From a virus, in IMG/VR virus record IMGVR_UViG_3300045996_004606, positions 1 through 31,143 of that record: a stretch of DNA of 31,143 nt; one strand, given 5' to 3'. The notes beneath the pieces were generated by a model. That model was not told where the DNA came from and did no database searches. It was given only the letters and a program-made list of their open reading frames with translations. Position numbers and translations under genes: made by a program. This document shows positions 23,324 through 30,023 of the stretch, one piece after another; the first letter of the stretch is position 1, and each line of letters begins with the position of its first letter.

Positions 23324-23368
23324 CTTATCGAAGCGGTGGAACCATTATCCCACGTCCGGTCCCCGCAA
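23324..23368 (-). promoter_or_regulatory. Late promoter-like element P4
   Basis: On the minus strand: TTGCGG (-35-like, 23363-23368), a 13-bp spacer, GATAAT (-10, 23344-23349), then the invariant CCGCTTCGATAAG (23324-23336). Unlike the other copies, the 3' hairpin arm is replaced by the Shine-Dalgarno AAGGAG of the 59-aa gene, leaving only a weak four-pair stem. It lies in the divergent space between the 59-aa gene and the hybrid histidine kinase. Confidence 0.7.
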
Positions 23369-23482
23369 GGGTCTTCCAACCGTCCGCATAACGCCGGTCG
23401 GCGTCCTTAAGACAATCTCAGTCTCGAACCTGCATCATCGTCAAAATTCTGGGGGTCCCGCGTTCTGGGGCTTTGGGGTGGA

Positions 23483-25582
23483 ATGCAGATTCTCGACGAA
23501 GGCCTGGACGAACTGGCCGTCCACAGCTGCCAGGCGCTGCCGCTGCGCATCCTGGTCACGCTCGGCGTCGGGGCCATCCTGGGCCTGGTCGTCGCCTGGC
23601 CTCTCGCCGCCGCCTGGACCGCCGCCACCCTGGCCCTGGAGGGCTGGAGCTGGTTCGCCACCTGGCCGCAGTTCAAGGCCCGCGGGACCGGCGCCGCCAC
23701 CAGCCTGGCCCAGCGCGCCAACCATTTCGCCAACCTCATCGCCCTGGCCGCCATCTGGTTCCTCGTCGGCGCCTTGCTCTGGGCCAACGGCACGACGGCC
23801 GGCGCCATCTGCGCGGTCACCGTCTGGCTCAGCCTGATCGGCTACGGCCAGGCCTTCTCCTTCCAGTCACCGGTCGGCTCCCTGGTCACCAGCGGCCTGC
23901 CGGCGCTGGGCATGCTGATCGTCGCGTTCGCCGTTCCGGTCCCAGGCGCCGCCATGGGGCCCATCTGGCTGATCCTGGCCATCGCCGTCGGCTTCGGGGC
24001 CGCCGGCTTCAAGCAGATGATGGCCTCGCGCCGCAGCTTCCTGGACGCGCAGGGGCGCCTCGCGGCCAGCGAGGCCGGCTACCGCATCCTTGCCGACAAC
24101 GTCACCGACGTCATCTCGCGCCACGCCGCCGAGGGCGGCATGACCTACATCTCCCCCTCGGCCAAGCGGGTGTTCGGCTGGGAGCCCGAGGAGATCATCG
24201 GCAAGGCCCGCGACAACATCCGGCCCGAGGACATGCCCCGGCTGATCGCCGCCATCACCCTGGCCCGCCAGACCGCCAGTCCCCAAGCCGTCGACTACCG
24301 CATCGTCCACGCCGACGGCCACGAGATCTGGGTCGAGAGCAGCCTCTCCCCCTTCGGCGACGGCGAGCTGGTGATGACCTCGCGCGACATCACCCGGCGC
24401 AAGACCCTGGAGGCCGATCTCCTGGCCGCCGCCCGCAATGCCGAGAGCGCCGCCGCCGCCAAGGCCGACTTCCTGGCCAACATGACCCACGAGCTGCGCA
24501 CCCCGCTGACCGCCATCATCGGCTTCTCCGAGGTGCTGGGCCGCTCCGTCGACCTGGCCCCCGACCAGGCCCGCCAGGTCGGCCTGATCCGCGAGGCCAG
24601 CGACACCCTTCTGGGCATCGTCAACAGCGTGCTCGACTACAGCAAGCTCGAGGCCGGCGGCCTGCAGTTCGACCGCCAGCCCTTCGATCCGGCCGCCATG
24701 GCCGCCTCCGTCCTCGGTCTCGTCGAGCAACAGGCCGCCGCCAAGGGCCTGCGCCTGACCCTGGACGCCTCCGATGCCGCTGGGGGTCTGCTCGGCGACG
24801 GTCCGCGCCTGGCCCAGGTGCTGCTCAACTTCCTGTCCAACGCCGTGAAGTTCACCGACCGCGGCGGCGTCCACGTCCGCCTGACCCGCCATCCGATCAA
24901 GAAGAACGAGCGCCTGCGCGTCGAGGTCGTCGACACCGGCCCGGGCGTCGCCACCGACAAGATCGACGCCCTCTTCGAACGCTTCACCCAGGCCGACGCC
25001 ACCATCTCGCGCCAGTACGGCGGCACAGGCCTGGGCCTGGCCATCGCCCGCCGTATCGTCGAGGGCATGGACGGCCGCATCGGCGCCCACAGCCGCCCGG
25101 GCGAAGGCGCCACCTTCTGGTTCGAGCTCGACCTGCCCACCGCAGAACTCGCGCCGGCCCTCGAGGCGCCTGCCGCCCCCGACGGCCTCGAGCGTCCGCT
25201 GCGCCTGCTGCTGGTCGAGGACAATCCGGTCAACCGCGAACTCGTCGCCGCCCTGCTCGCCCCCTTCGATGTCGAGATCACGCAGGCCCACGATGGCCAG
25301 CAGGGCCTCGCCGCCGTGCAGGCCGGCGCCTTCGACCTGGTGCTGATGGATGTGCAGATGCCGGTCATGGACGGCCTCACCGCCACCCGCGCCATCCGCC
25401 GCCTGCCGATCTCCCAGCCGCCGATCATCGCCATGACCGCCAACGTTCTGTCCGATCAGATCCAGCGCTGCCTCGAGGCCGGCGTCGACGACCACCTGGG
25501 CAAGCCGATCAACACCGCCGCCCTGCTGGCCTGCCTCGACCGCTGGAGCGCGCCCGATTCCCGCGAGACCAAGGCTGCCTGA
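23483..25582 (+). CDS. Membrane-bound PAS hybrid sensor histidine kinase
   Basis: 699 aa. Residues about 20-180 contain five or six hydrophobic segments forming a membrane sensor or anchor. A PAS domain follows (about 195-305, [19 protein letters not shown] to SRDITRRK), then HisKA with phosphoacceptor His336 ([20 protein letters not shown]) and a complete ATPase domain: N-box [13 protein letters not shown]1 VVDTGPGV, F-box [10 protein letters not shown]2 GGTGLGLAI. The C-terminal receiver (about 572-690) has the acidic pair E579/D580, phospho-Asp 623 ([11 protein letters not shown]), Thr652 and Lys674. All catalytic residues are present. The fused receiver needs a phosphotransfer partner, which is not in the window. 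It lies on the plus strand between portal and terminase modules and ends in its own terminator. A histidine kinase is unusual prophage cargo. Confidence 0.9.
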   Translation: MQILDEGLDELAVHSCQALPLRILVTLGVGAILGLVVAWPLAAAWTAATLALEGWSWFATWPQFKARGTGAATSLAQRANHFANLIALAAIWFLVGALLWANGTTAGAICAVTVWLSLIGYGQAFSFQSPVGSLVTSGLPALGMLIVAFAVPVPGAAMGPIWLILAIAVGFGAAGFKQMMASRRSFLDAQGRLAASEAGYRILADNVTDVISRHAAEGGMTYISPSAKRVFGWEPEEIIGKARDNIRPEDMPRLIAAITLARQTASPQAVDYRIVHADGHEIWVESSLSPFGDGELVMTSRDITRRKTLEADLLAAARNAESAAAAKADFLANMTHELRTPLTAIIGFSEVLGRSVDLAPDQARQVGLIREASDTLLGIVNSVLDYSKLEAGGLQFDRQPFDPAAMAASVLGLVEQQAAAKGLRLTLDASDAAGGLLGDGPRLAQVLLNFLSNAVKFTDRGGVHVRLTRHPIKKNERLRVEVVDTGPGVATDKIDALFERFTQADATISRQYGGTGLGLAIARRIVEGMDGRIGAHSRPGEGATFWFELDLPTAELAPALEAPAAPDGLERPLRLLLVEDNPVNRELVAALLAPFDVEITQAHDGQQGLAAVQAGAFDLVLMDVQMPVMDGLTATRAIRRLPISQPPIIAMTANVLSDQIQRCLEAGVDDHLGKPINTAALLACLDRWSAPDSRETKAA

Positions 25583-25587
25583 AACGA

Positions 25588-25614
25588 AAAAGGCGCCCAC
25601 GATGGGCGCCTTTG
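25588..25614 (+). terminator. Rho-independent terminator of the histidine kinase gene
   Basis: AAAGGCGCCCA pairs with TGGGCGCCTTT around a CGA loop, followed by TTTGTCT, starting six bases after the kinase TGA. An A-rich 5' arm would let it act weakly on the minus strand as well. Confidence 0.85.
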
Positions 25615-25639
25615 TCTCGTCTTCGGCGTGGAGCGCGTG

Positions 25640-25686
25640 GCTCCACCGGATCCTGGCTTGGGAGAGGAGATCAGATCCGGTGGAGC
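25640..25686. repeat. 13-bp perfect inverted repeat
   Basis: GCTCCACCGGATC (25640-25652) and GATCCGGTGGAGC (25674-25686) with a 21-nt loop lie between the kinase terminator and the small ORF. It may act as a terminator or RNA-end protector for the minus-strand 36-aa ORF. No T-run follows. Confidence 0.6.
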
Positions 25687-25702
25687 AGAGCGCCGCGGCG
25701 CA

Positions 25703-25813
25703 TCAGGCGCCGAAGGCCCGCGCGGCGGCTTCCATCTGGGCGACGCCGACGATGGCGATCACGGGCAGGGCGGCCAGGATCAGGCTGGCCAGGTTGGAAA
25801 GGCGAACGGTCAT
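25703..25813 (-). CDS. Putative 36-aa small membrane/exported peptide
   Basis: A short reading frame encoding MTVRLSNLASLILAALPVIA then IVGVAQMEAAARAFGA: a basic start and a hydrophobic helix of about 16 residues, like a small membrane peptide or a signal peptide. GAGGGA stands about 10 nt before the ATG. The upstream 100 bp (25860-25975) are clearly AT-richer than the surroundings and could hold a promoter. It lies between hipA and the histidine kinase, facing the kinase's terminator. No homology is recognised, and a frame of this length could arise by chance. Confidence 0.35.
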   Translation of the reverse strand: MTVRLSNLASLILAALPVIAIVGVAQMEAAARAFGA

Positions 25814-26007
25814 TTGAAGTAGTCCCTCTGTTTGTGTTGGGCGGCGCGTCCCTGCGCTGCTGTGATCAGAGGTATACTGAACGAGGATGGAAAATGCTTG
25901 TTAAGCTTGCTTCATGACGTCGATGTCAGAGAATAAATCCGATGTAAGTAAGTTACGGTCGTGTAATCAGGCAACATGGCGCGCCACCATCGTTCAGTTT
26001 GGACGCG

Positions 26008-27255
26008 CTACAGAGCCAGCGCCCGGTCCAGGTCGTCATGCTCGAAGGCGCTTTCCATGCGTCGGACCTCGGCGGGCCGCGCCCCCCGCGCCGCCGCCGC
26101 AGCCCGCCATGTCGCCGTGACCTTGCCCACCTCCCGGACGATGACCTTCGCCTCGCCATCGGACAGGTCGAAGTAGCCCGCCACCTCCAGGACCAGCGGC
26201 AGGTCGCAGGTGAACTCGTCCGGGCTGATGCCCGTCGTCAGGATACGGGCCTTCACGTCCGTCGGCGTCGGATTGAGGTCGTAGACGGGCGAGAGCCGCC
26301 AACCCGTGGAGCCGCTCCACAGGAAGCCGTGGTTGCGCAGGTGGTCGTCGACATTGGAGATCAGGACATTGAAGACCATCCGCCGGTACATCTCGCGGGC
26401 GTCGGCGTCGGCCGCCGCCCCCACCTGGGTCAGCACATCGACCAGTTCGGGATAGCTGGCCTGTTCCCCGTCCCGCAGCCCCAGCATGGACAGGGCCGAA
26501 AGAAAGGGTATCCGCGAGGCTCCGTCCCGGTCGAACCGGTGCGACAGCAGGATGGCCTTGCCGCCGGCCTGGACCAGGTCGTGGCTCGACGTCCGGATGC
26601 CCGACCGCTCGGCGAGGTCCAGCGCCACGGCTTCCCACAGTTCGAGACTGTAGTCGTCGCTGGCCTTGGGAAACTTGGCGATCGAGAGCCGGCCGTTCTG
26701 GTCGATCACCGAGGCCTTGGGCCGCGCACCGCCCAGCGAGGAGCCGGGGGCGAAGATCAGCTGCAGATCCTCCTCGCTCTCCTCGTCGCGGTCGATGCGC
26801 TCGGTGACCTGCAGCAGCCGGCCCAGATCCACTGTTCCAGGGACGCCCTGCCCGCGCTGGCTGAGGAAGACCTCGCCCCCCGCCTCGCAAAACCGCAGGG
26901 CGCCCAGCCGCGAGATATCCGACACCCCGAGCAGATAGTCGGCATCCTGCAGCGTTCGAGGCCGACGCCCCTCCCGTTCGGCCGCCTTGCGCTCGGCCCG
27001 CTGCATCAGGCGGCGGCCCCAGGTATCGGGCGCCGAGTCGCCGATGGACCCGAACAGCGGCGCGCCATTGGCCGGAGGGAATGCGCCCCGGGTGAGGGTA
27101 AGGGCCGGCTCCAGCGAAAACCGCCCCGGGTGGGCCAGCCAATCGTCGTGATACTCGAAGGTGATGACCTCCTGGCCTCGCCCGGGCTGGCGGCGCAGGG
27201 TTCCGACCCGTGTCGGCGCCCCCCTCAGGTCGACGAAGACCTCGATGTCCGTCAC
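26008..27255 (-). CDS. hipA: HipA-like serine/threonine kinase toxin
   Basis: 415 aa, close to E. coli HipA (440). Features: N-terminal couple domain (VFVDLRGAPTRVGTL), FGSIGDSAPDTWGRRL (the family's 'l.DslPD.WG..l'), SSLGGARPKASV at 172-183 corresponding to the loop carrying the autophosphorylated Ser in E. coli, ATP-binding Lys194 (SIAKFPK), catalytic VDDHLRN (D304, H305, N308) and the metal-binding D326 in PVYDLNP. HipA kinases modify aminoacyl-tRNA synthetases or translation factors and cause growth arrest when not held by HipB. Translation is coupled to hipB by an ATGA overlap at 27252-27255. It has the same orientation as the phage genes and follows terminase by way of hipB. The catalytic residues look intact. 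It may stabilise the prophage or act in defence. Confidence 0.88.
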   Translation of the reverse strand: MTDIEVFVDLRGAPTRVGTLRRQPGRGQEVITFEYHDDWLAHPGRFSLEPALTLTRGAFPPANGAPLFGSIGDSAPDTWGRRLMQRAERKAAEREGRRPRTLQDADYLLGVSDISRLGALRFCEAGGEVFLSQRGQGVPGTVDLGRLLQVTERIDRDEESEEDLQLIFAPGSSLGGARPKASVIDQNGRLSIAKFPKASDDYSLELWEAVALDLAERSGIRTSSHDLVQAGGKAILLSHRFDRDGASRIPFLSALSMLGLRDGEQASYPELVDVLTQVGAAADADAREMYRRMVFNVLISNVDDHLRNHGFLWSGSTGWRLSPVYDLNPTPTDVKARILTTGISPDEFTCDLPLVLEVAGYFDLSDGEAKVIVREVGKVTATWRAAAAARGARPAEVRRMESAFEHDDLDRALAL

Positions 27256-27581
27256 GGCGCGGCCCGCGGACGGCGCGGCAGCCGGGCGCGCTGCGGCAGG
27301 GCGTTGGCCGCGAGCCGCAGTCCCGTCTCATCCCGGGCCGGATCGGCCAGTTCGCTGAGGCCGTCGAGCAAGCCCAGGGCCTGCAACACCCCAGCATAGA
27401 TGCCGATGCCTACGCCCGGGTCCCCGGCCTCGACCCGTTGCAGGGTGGGCCGGCTGGTAAAGGCGCGCGCCGCCACCACGCCGGCCGGCAAGGCGCGGCG
27501 AAGTCGGGCGTCCTTGATGTCCATGCCGAGTTTCTTCAGGCTGCGGCGGACGGCGAACGGGGGTTGATGAGGCGTAGGCAT
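27252..27581 (-). CDS. hipB: HipB-like antitoxin/autorepressor
   Basis: 109 aa with a Xre-type helix-turn-helix in the middle (LPAGVVAARAFTSRPTLQRVEAG, then the GIYAGVLQALGL helix) and a basic Pro/Arg-rich tail (QRARLPRRPRAAP). HipB proteins dimerise, bind operators in their own promoter and neutralise HipA. The ATG at 27581 sits directly beside a 48-bp nested palindrome (27582-27629) that is the likely operator. Its stop overlaps the hipA start. ATG has no good Shine-Dalgarno, so the transcript could be leaderless. Confidence 0.82.
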   Translation of the reverse strand: MPTPHQPPFAVRRSLKKLGMDIKDARLRRALPAGVVAARAFTSRPTLQRVEAGDPGVGIGIYAGVLQALGLLDGLSELADPARDETGLRLAANALPQRARLPRRPRAAP

Positions 27582-27629
27582 GTAAACATCCTATTCCATA
27601 AATGCCCGTTTATGTAACACGATGTTTAC
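27582..27629 (-). promoter_or_regulatory. Nested palindromic hipBA operator/promoter
   Basis: Perfect 9-bp arms GTAAACATC/GATGTTTAC (27582-27590, 27621-27629) enclose perfect 6-bp arms CATAAA/TTTATG (27597-27602, 27609-27614), with equal 6-bp spacers on both sides and one common centre in TGCCCG. On the minus strand TTACAT-N18-TAGGAT could serve as -35/-10, placing transcription at or next to the hipB ATG. Confidence 0.75.
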
Positions 27630-27642
27630 GTGATGTCACCTC

Positions 27643-29139
27643 TCAGTCCTCAAACACCCGGCCTGCCTCGGCGAACTCCGCGACCGGCCCGCTCACCGGC
27701 CGGCTCAGCCGGTCGATCACCCGGCCGATCAGCGACAGGCAGTCGACCTCGTCGTCATGCCGCCCGGCCGGGAAGGCCACGCACTCCTCGATGAAGCAGT
27801 CGCCGTCGCCGTCGTCGCGCACCCACACCCGGCCCTCGCGCACCAGCGACTGCGCCGACCGCGCCCGGGTCGGCTTGTCCTGCGAGGATGCCAGCCACTC
27901 CAGCTGGCAGGCCAGCCGCCGCTCCCGCAGCGCTGCCTTCAACATCGGCTCCACCGCCCGCTGGATCACCCCGGCCTCGCCGAACCATTTGCGGATGCCG
28001 CCCAGCGGCCGGAACTCGGCGACCAGGTCGCACTGCTGCTGGATCCATTGATCCGCCGTTGTCCGCCCGCCCCAGCTGGCCACCCGCCACAGGTTCAGCT
28101 GCGCATCGACGCCCCACACCGTCAACCGCGTATAGTCCCCCCGCCCCTCGCTGACCGCATAGTCGCTGGAGCCGTAGTAGCGCAGCGCCCGGGGCTGCTC
28201 GCCCTCGGCAAACCGGCGGAAGCAGGACCGCTGGAAGTACCCGCCTTCATCCGGCTTCGGCCGCTGCTGGTAGAGGGCGGTCCAGGTGCGCGGGTTCAGC
28301 TTGAACTGTCCCCAGTGGTCTTCGCTCCAGTATTCCGGCCACAGGTAGTCGCCGACGGCGCGCCCCAGCGGATCGTCGGCCCGCTCGGCCTGGGCCGGGA
28401 TGTTGACCACCTCCCAGACCTCGCCGTCGCGGCACAGCACCGGGCCGGAGCGCCCGTCGTAGTCGGCCGGCAGCAGGCTCCCGGCCAGATCGTCCTCATG
28501 CCAGCGGGTCTGGATCAGCACGATCCGCCCGCCGGCCTTCAGCCGCGTGCGGACGGTGTCGTCGAACTCCTCCCGCGTGCGCCGGCGGATCAGGGCGCTG
28601 TCGGCCTCGGCTCTCCCCTTCACCGGGTCGTCGATGACGATCAGATCGGCCCGGTTGCCGGTGATCCCCGCCAGCATGCCGGCTCCCATCCAGTCGCTGC
28701 CGTTGTCGAGCGCCCAGTCCACCGCGCTGGCTCGCCCCCTGTCCGGCCCCGCATCGAAGATCTGCCTGAACACCGGCTGCCGCGCCACCGACCGCGCCTT
28801 GCGTCCCCGCCGACCGGCCAGGCTGGTGGCGTAGGTCACGCACAGCACCGACCGGTTCGCCCTCCGCCCCAGGAACCAGGGCGTGAAGACATCGACCGCA
28901 TAGGTCGACTTGGCCGACCCTGGCGGCATGAACCCCATCAGCCGCCGGATCTGCCCCTGCTCCAGCGCCTCCAGCTTCTCCAGCCACAGCCTGTGGTGCG
29001 CCGCCAGCCTGACCCGCCCGCCGACCCCGGGCACCTCGATCAGGCGGCAGAAGCTGGCCAAGCTGCGCCGCGCCGCCTTGGCGCCCCTGAGCGGCAGCGG
29101 CTCGTTCGGCGGCGGGTCGCCCGCCGTCCCGCTCACCAT
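27643..29139 (-). CDS. Terminase large subunit (packaging ATPase-nuclease)
   Basis: 498 aa from ATG 29139. Walker A MPPGSAKSTY (71-80), Walker B LIVIDD (166-171), coupling motif IQTRWHEDD (209-217), then a nuclease domain with D326 (YGSSDYAV) and the C-terminal HDDEVD (461-466) typical of the RNase H-like fold. It pumps DNA into the procapsid and cuts concatemers. The start overlaps the end of the GcrA-like gene; GAGGA directly precedes it (GTG 29136 is an alternative with better spacing). A longer frame to 29637 is a shadow of that gene. No separate small terminase is recognised in the window. The portal, usually adjacent, is 7 kb away behind cargo. Confidence 0.88.
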   Translation of the reverse strand: MVSGTAGDPPPNEPLPLRGAKAARRSLASFCRLIEVPGVGGRVRLAAHHRLWLEKLEALEQGQIRRLMGFMPPGSAKSTYAVDVFTPWFLGRRANRSVLCVTYATSLAGRRGRKARSVARQPVFRQIFDAGPDRGRASAVDWALDNGSDWMGAGMLAGITGNRADLIVIDDPVKGRAEADSALIRRRTREEFDDTVRTRLKAGGRIVLIQTRWHEDDLAGSLLPADYDGRSGPVLCRDGEVWEVVNIPAQAERADDPLGRAVGDYLWPEYWSEDHWGQFKLNPRTWTALYQQRPKPDEGGYFQRSCFRRFAEGEQPRALRYYGSSDYAVSEGRGDYTRLTVWGVDAQLNLWRVASWGGRTTADQWIQQQCDLVAEFRPLGGIRKWFGEAGVIQRAVEPMLKAALRERRLACQLEWLASSQDKPTRARSAQSLVREGRVWVRDDGDGDCFIEECVAFPAGRHDDEVDCLSLIGRVIDRLSRPVSGPVAEFAEAGRVFED

Positions 29140-29669
29140 TCCTCGCGCACCGGCGCCTCGGCGCCCCTGAACCGGTCCCAGCCCATGCCCTCGCGCCGCT
29201 CCACCGGACGCGGCTGCATCGCCTGTCGCTCCCAGGCCCGCGGCCGACGCACCGAGCGCGCCCGGTGCCCCTCGCAGTAGACCCCGCGCGCGCCGCCCCG
29301 CCTGCAGCCGCAGAACAGCTGTACGCCACGGGCGTCCTCGCCCACCGGCCACAGGCACTCGTCTTCGCCCAGGTCCTCCAGCCGCCGCATCCGCGCCGGT
29401 TCCAGAACCAGCGGCGGCGGCCCGCGCATCGGCGTCGCCGCCTCGGTCGTCTCGCCGCGCCGCCAGCCCAGCCTGGCGATCTTGCCGCTGATCACGCCCT
29501 TGGCCACGCCCATGCGGCCGGCGATCAACAGGTGCGACAGGCCGGCGTCGAACAGGCGGCGAAGCTGGTCCAACCGCTCGCGCGGCCATTCGGCCCGCGC
29601 CCGGCGGGGGATGTCGGAAACAGGCGCGCGGGAACACCCCGCCGCGCCGGAAGCGGCAGCGATCTGCAT
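29133..29669 (-). CDS. GcrA-family transcription regulator (phage-borne)
   Basis: 178 aa from ATG 29669. The N-terminal DNA-binding part (W28 to W69: RERLDQLRRLFDAGLSHLLI, then MGVAKGVISGKIARLGW) and the C-terminal sigma-binding-type end (ECLWPVG 104-110, FCG 119-121, YCEGH 131-135) match GcrA's W-T-E-R...N-A-V-I-G-K-...R-L-G-L and C-x-W-P...F-C-G...Y-C-x-x-H pattern. GcrA binds sigma70 and activates promoters, in Caulobacter at CcrM-methylated GANTC sites. Lying between cro and terL in the first minus-strand transcript, it could switch on late genes, but I found no GANTC near the four late promoters. It may instead act as a small terminase-like DNA-binding protein by position; several phages use such HTH proteins. 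The upstream extension to 29858 overlaps the Cro-like gene and is rejected. Confidence 0.8.
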   Translation of the reverse strand: MQIAAASGAAGCSRAPVSDIPRRARAEWPRERLDQLRRLFDAGLSHLLIAGRMGVAKGVISGKIARLGWRRGETTEAATPMRGPPPLVLEPARMRRLEDLGEDECLWPVGEDARGVQLFCGCRRGGARGVYCEGHRARSVRRPRAWERQAMQPRPVERREGMGWDRFRGAEAPVREEW

Positions 29670-29713
29670 GTCGGTCACTCTTGGACTGGAGGAGAAAGGG
29701 AGAGGCTCGGCGA

Positions 29714-29941
29714 TCAGCCGGGAGAGGCGCGGCTCCGCGCCGCCGCCGCCCCGGCCAGGTCCTCGAGGCTGGCGTAGCCGCGCAGCACGATGGCCGCCCA
29801 GTAGCGCGGCGGAATCGAGTCCGACCGCTTCCATTGATGGGCGCGGCCGGCGGGGCATTTCAGCGTCCGGGCCAGCCGTGAGGGTCCACCGGCGAGCGCA
29901 ATGACGTCGCGGTGGCTCCGATGGGGTTCTGTATCGGGCAT
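29714..29941 (-). CDS. Cro/YdaS-like repressor
   Basis: 75 aa from ATG 29941 (MPDTEPHRSHRDVIALAGGP). The core AGGPSRLARTLKCPAGRAHQ followed by WKRSDSIPPRYWAAI is typical of YdaS/Cro HTH proteins ('GG.s.lA..lg.....V..W.....IPp.yw..i'). It is divergent from the S24 repressor with three operator-like dyads in between, the first starting 8 bp upstream of its start. A TTGAGC-N17-TACAGT promoter would start transcription at about the ATG, giving a leaderless mRNA, and there is no Shine-Dalgarno. It should repress the lysogenic repressor and open the lytic transcript cro-gcrA-like-terL. Confidence 0.82.
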   Translation of the reverse strand: MPDTEPHRSHRDVIALAGGPSRLARTLKCPAGRAHQWKRSDSIPPRYWAAIVLRGYASLEDLAGAAAARSRASPG

Positions 29942-29947
29942 GAGAGC

Positions 29948-29976
29948 ACTGTACAAAAAATACAGCACAAGCTCAA
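29948..29976 (-). promoter_or_regulatory. Predicted cro promoter
   Basis: On the minus strand: TTGAGC (29971-29976), 17-bp spacer, TACAGT (29948-29953). Operator O1 overlaps the -10 and spacer, so bound repressor would block it. The start point would fall at or near the cro ATG (29941), consistent with a leaderless transcript. Confidence 0.5.
29949..29965. promoter_or_regulatory. Immunity operator O1 (CTGTA-N7-TACAG)
   Basis: A 17-bp perfect dyad CTGTA-CAAAAAA-TACAG covering the -10 of the predicted cro promoter. It is one of three similarly spaced dyads between the two divergent regulators. Confidence 0.72.
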
Positions 29977-29983
29977 CCCCCAT

Positions 29984-30000
29984 CTGTAGACAAGATACAG
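29984..30000. promoter_or_regulatory. Immunity operator O2 (CTGTA-N7-TACAG)
   Basis: A 17-bp perfect dyad CTGTA-GACAAGA-TACAG, identical in arms to O1, centre 35 bp from O1's centre. It stands upstream of both predicted promoters. Confidence 0.72.
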
Positions 30001-30006
30001 GAATTA

Positions 30007-30023
30007 ACGTAGGTTTCCTACAT
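30007..30023. promoter_or_regulatory. Immunity operator O3, overlapping repressor start
   Basis: A dyad ACGTA-GGTTTCC-TACAT with the same GTA-N7-TAC core as O1 and O2 but changed outer bases, hence possibly weaker. Its spacer is itself palindromic (GTAGGTTTCCTAC). It covers the first bases of the repressor gene (ATG 30022), suitable for autorepression or Cro control of the repressor. Confidence 0.55.

Noticed and set aside
4382-23368. GcrA/CcrM (GANTC) control of the four late promoters
   Set aside because: I looked for GANTC near each copy and found none, so methylation-dependent GcrA activation is not supported.
4382-23368. The repeated 13-mer as a CRISPR array or att-site repeat
   Set aside because: Copies are 3 to 12 kb apart, always in the same orientation before late genes, and carry promoter hexamers.
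23867-25600. 577-aa minus-strand frame opposite the histidine kinase
   Set aside because: Typical high-GC antisense shadow; the plus strand has all kinase motifs in order.
25914-26120. 68-aa plus-strand frame overlapping the hipA end
   Set aside because: Its second half is antisense to hipA and Pro/Arg-rich; there is no clear ribosome site.
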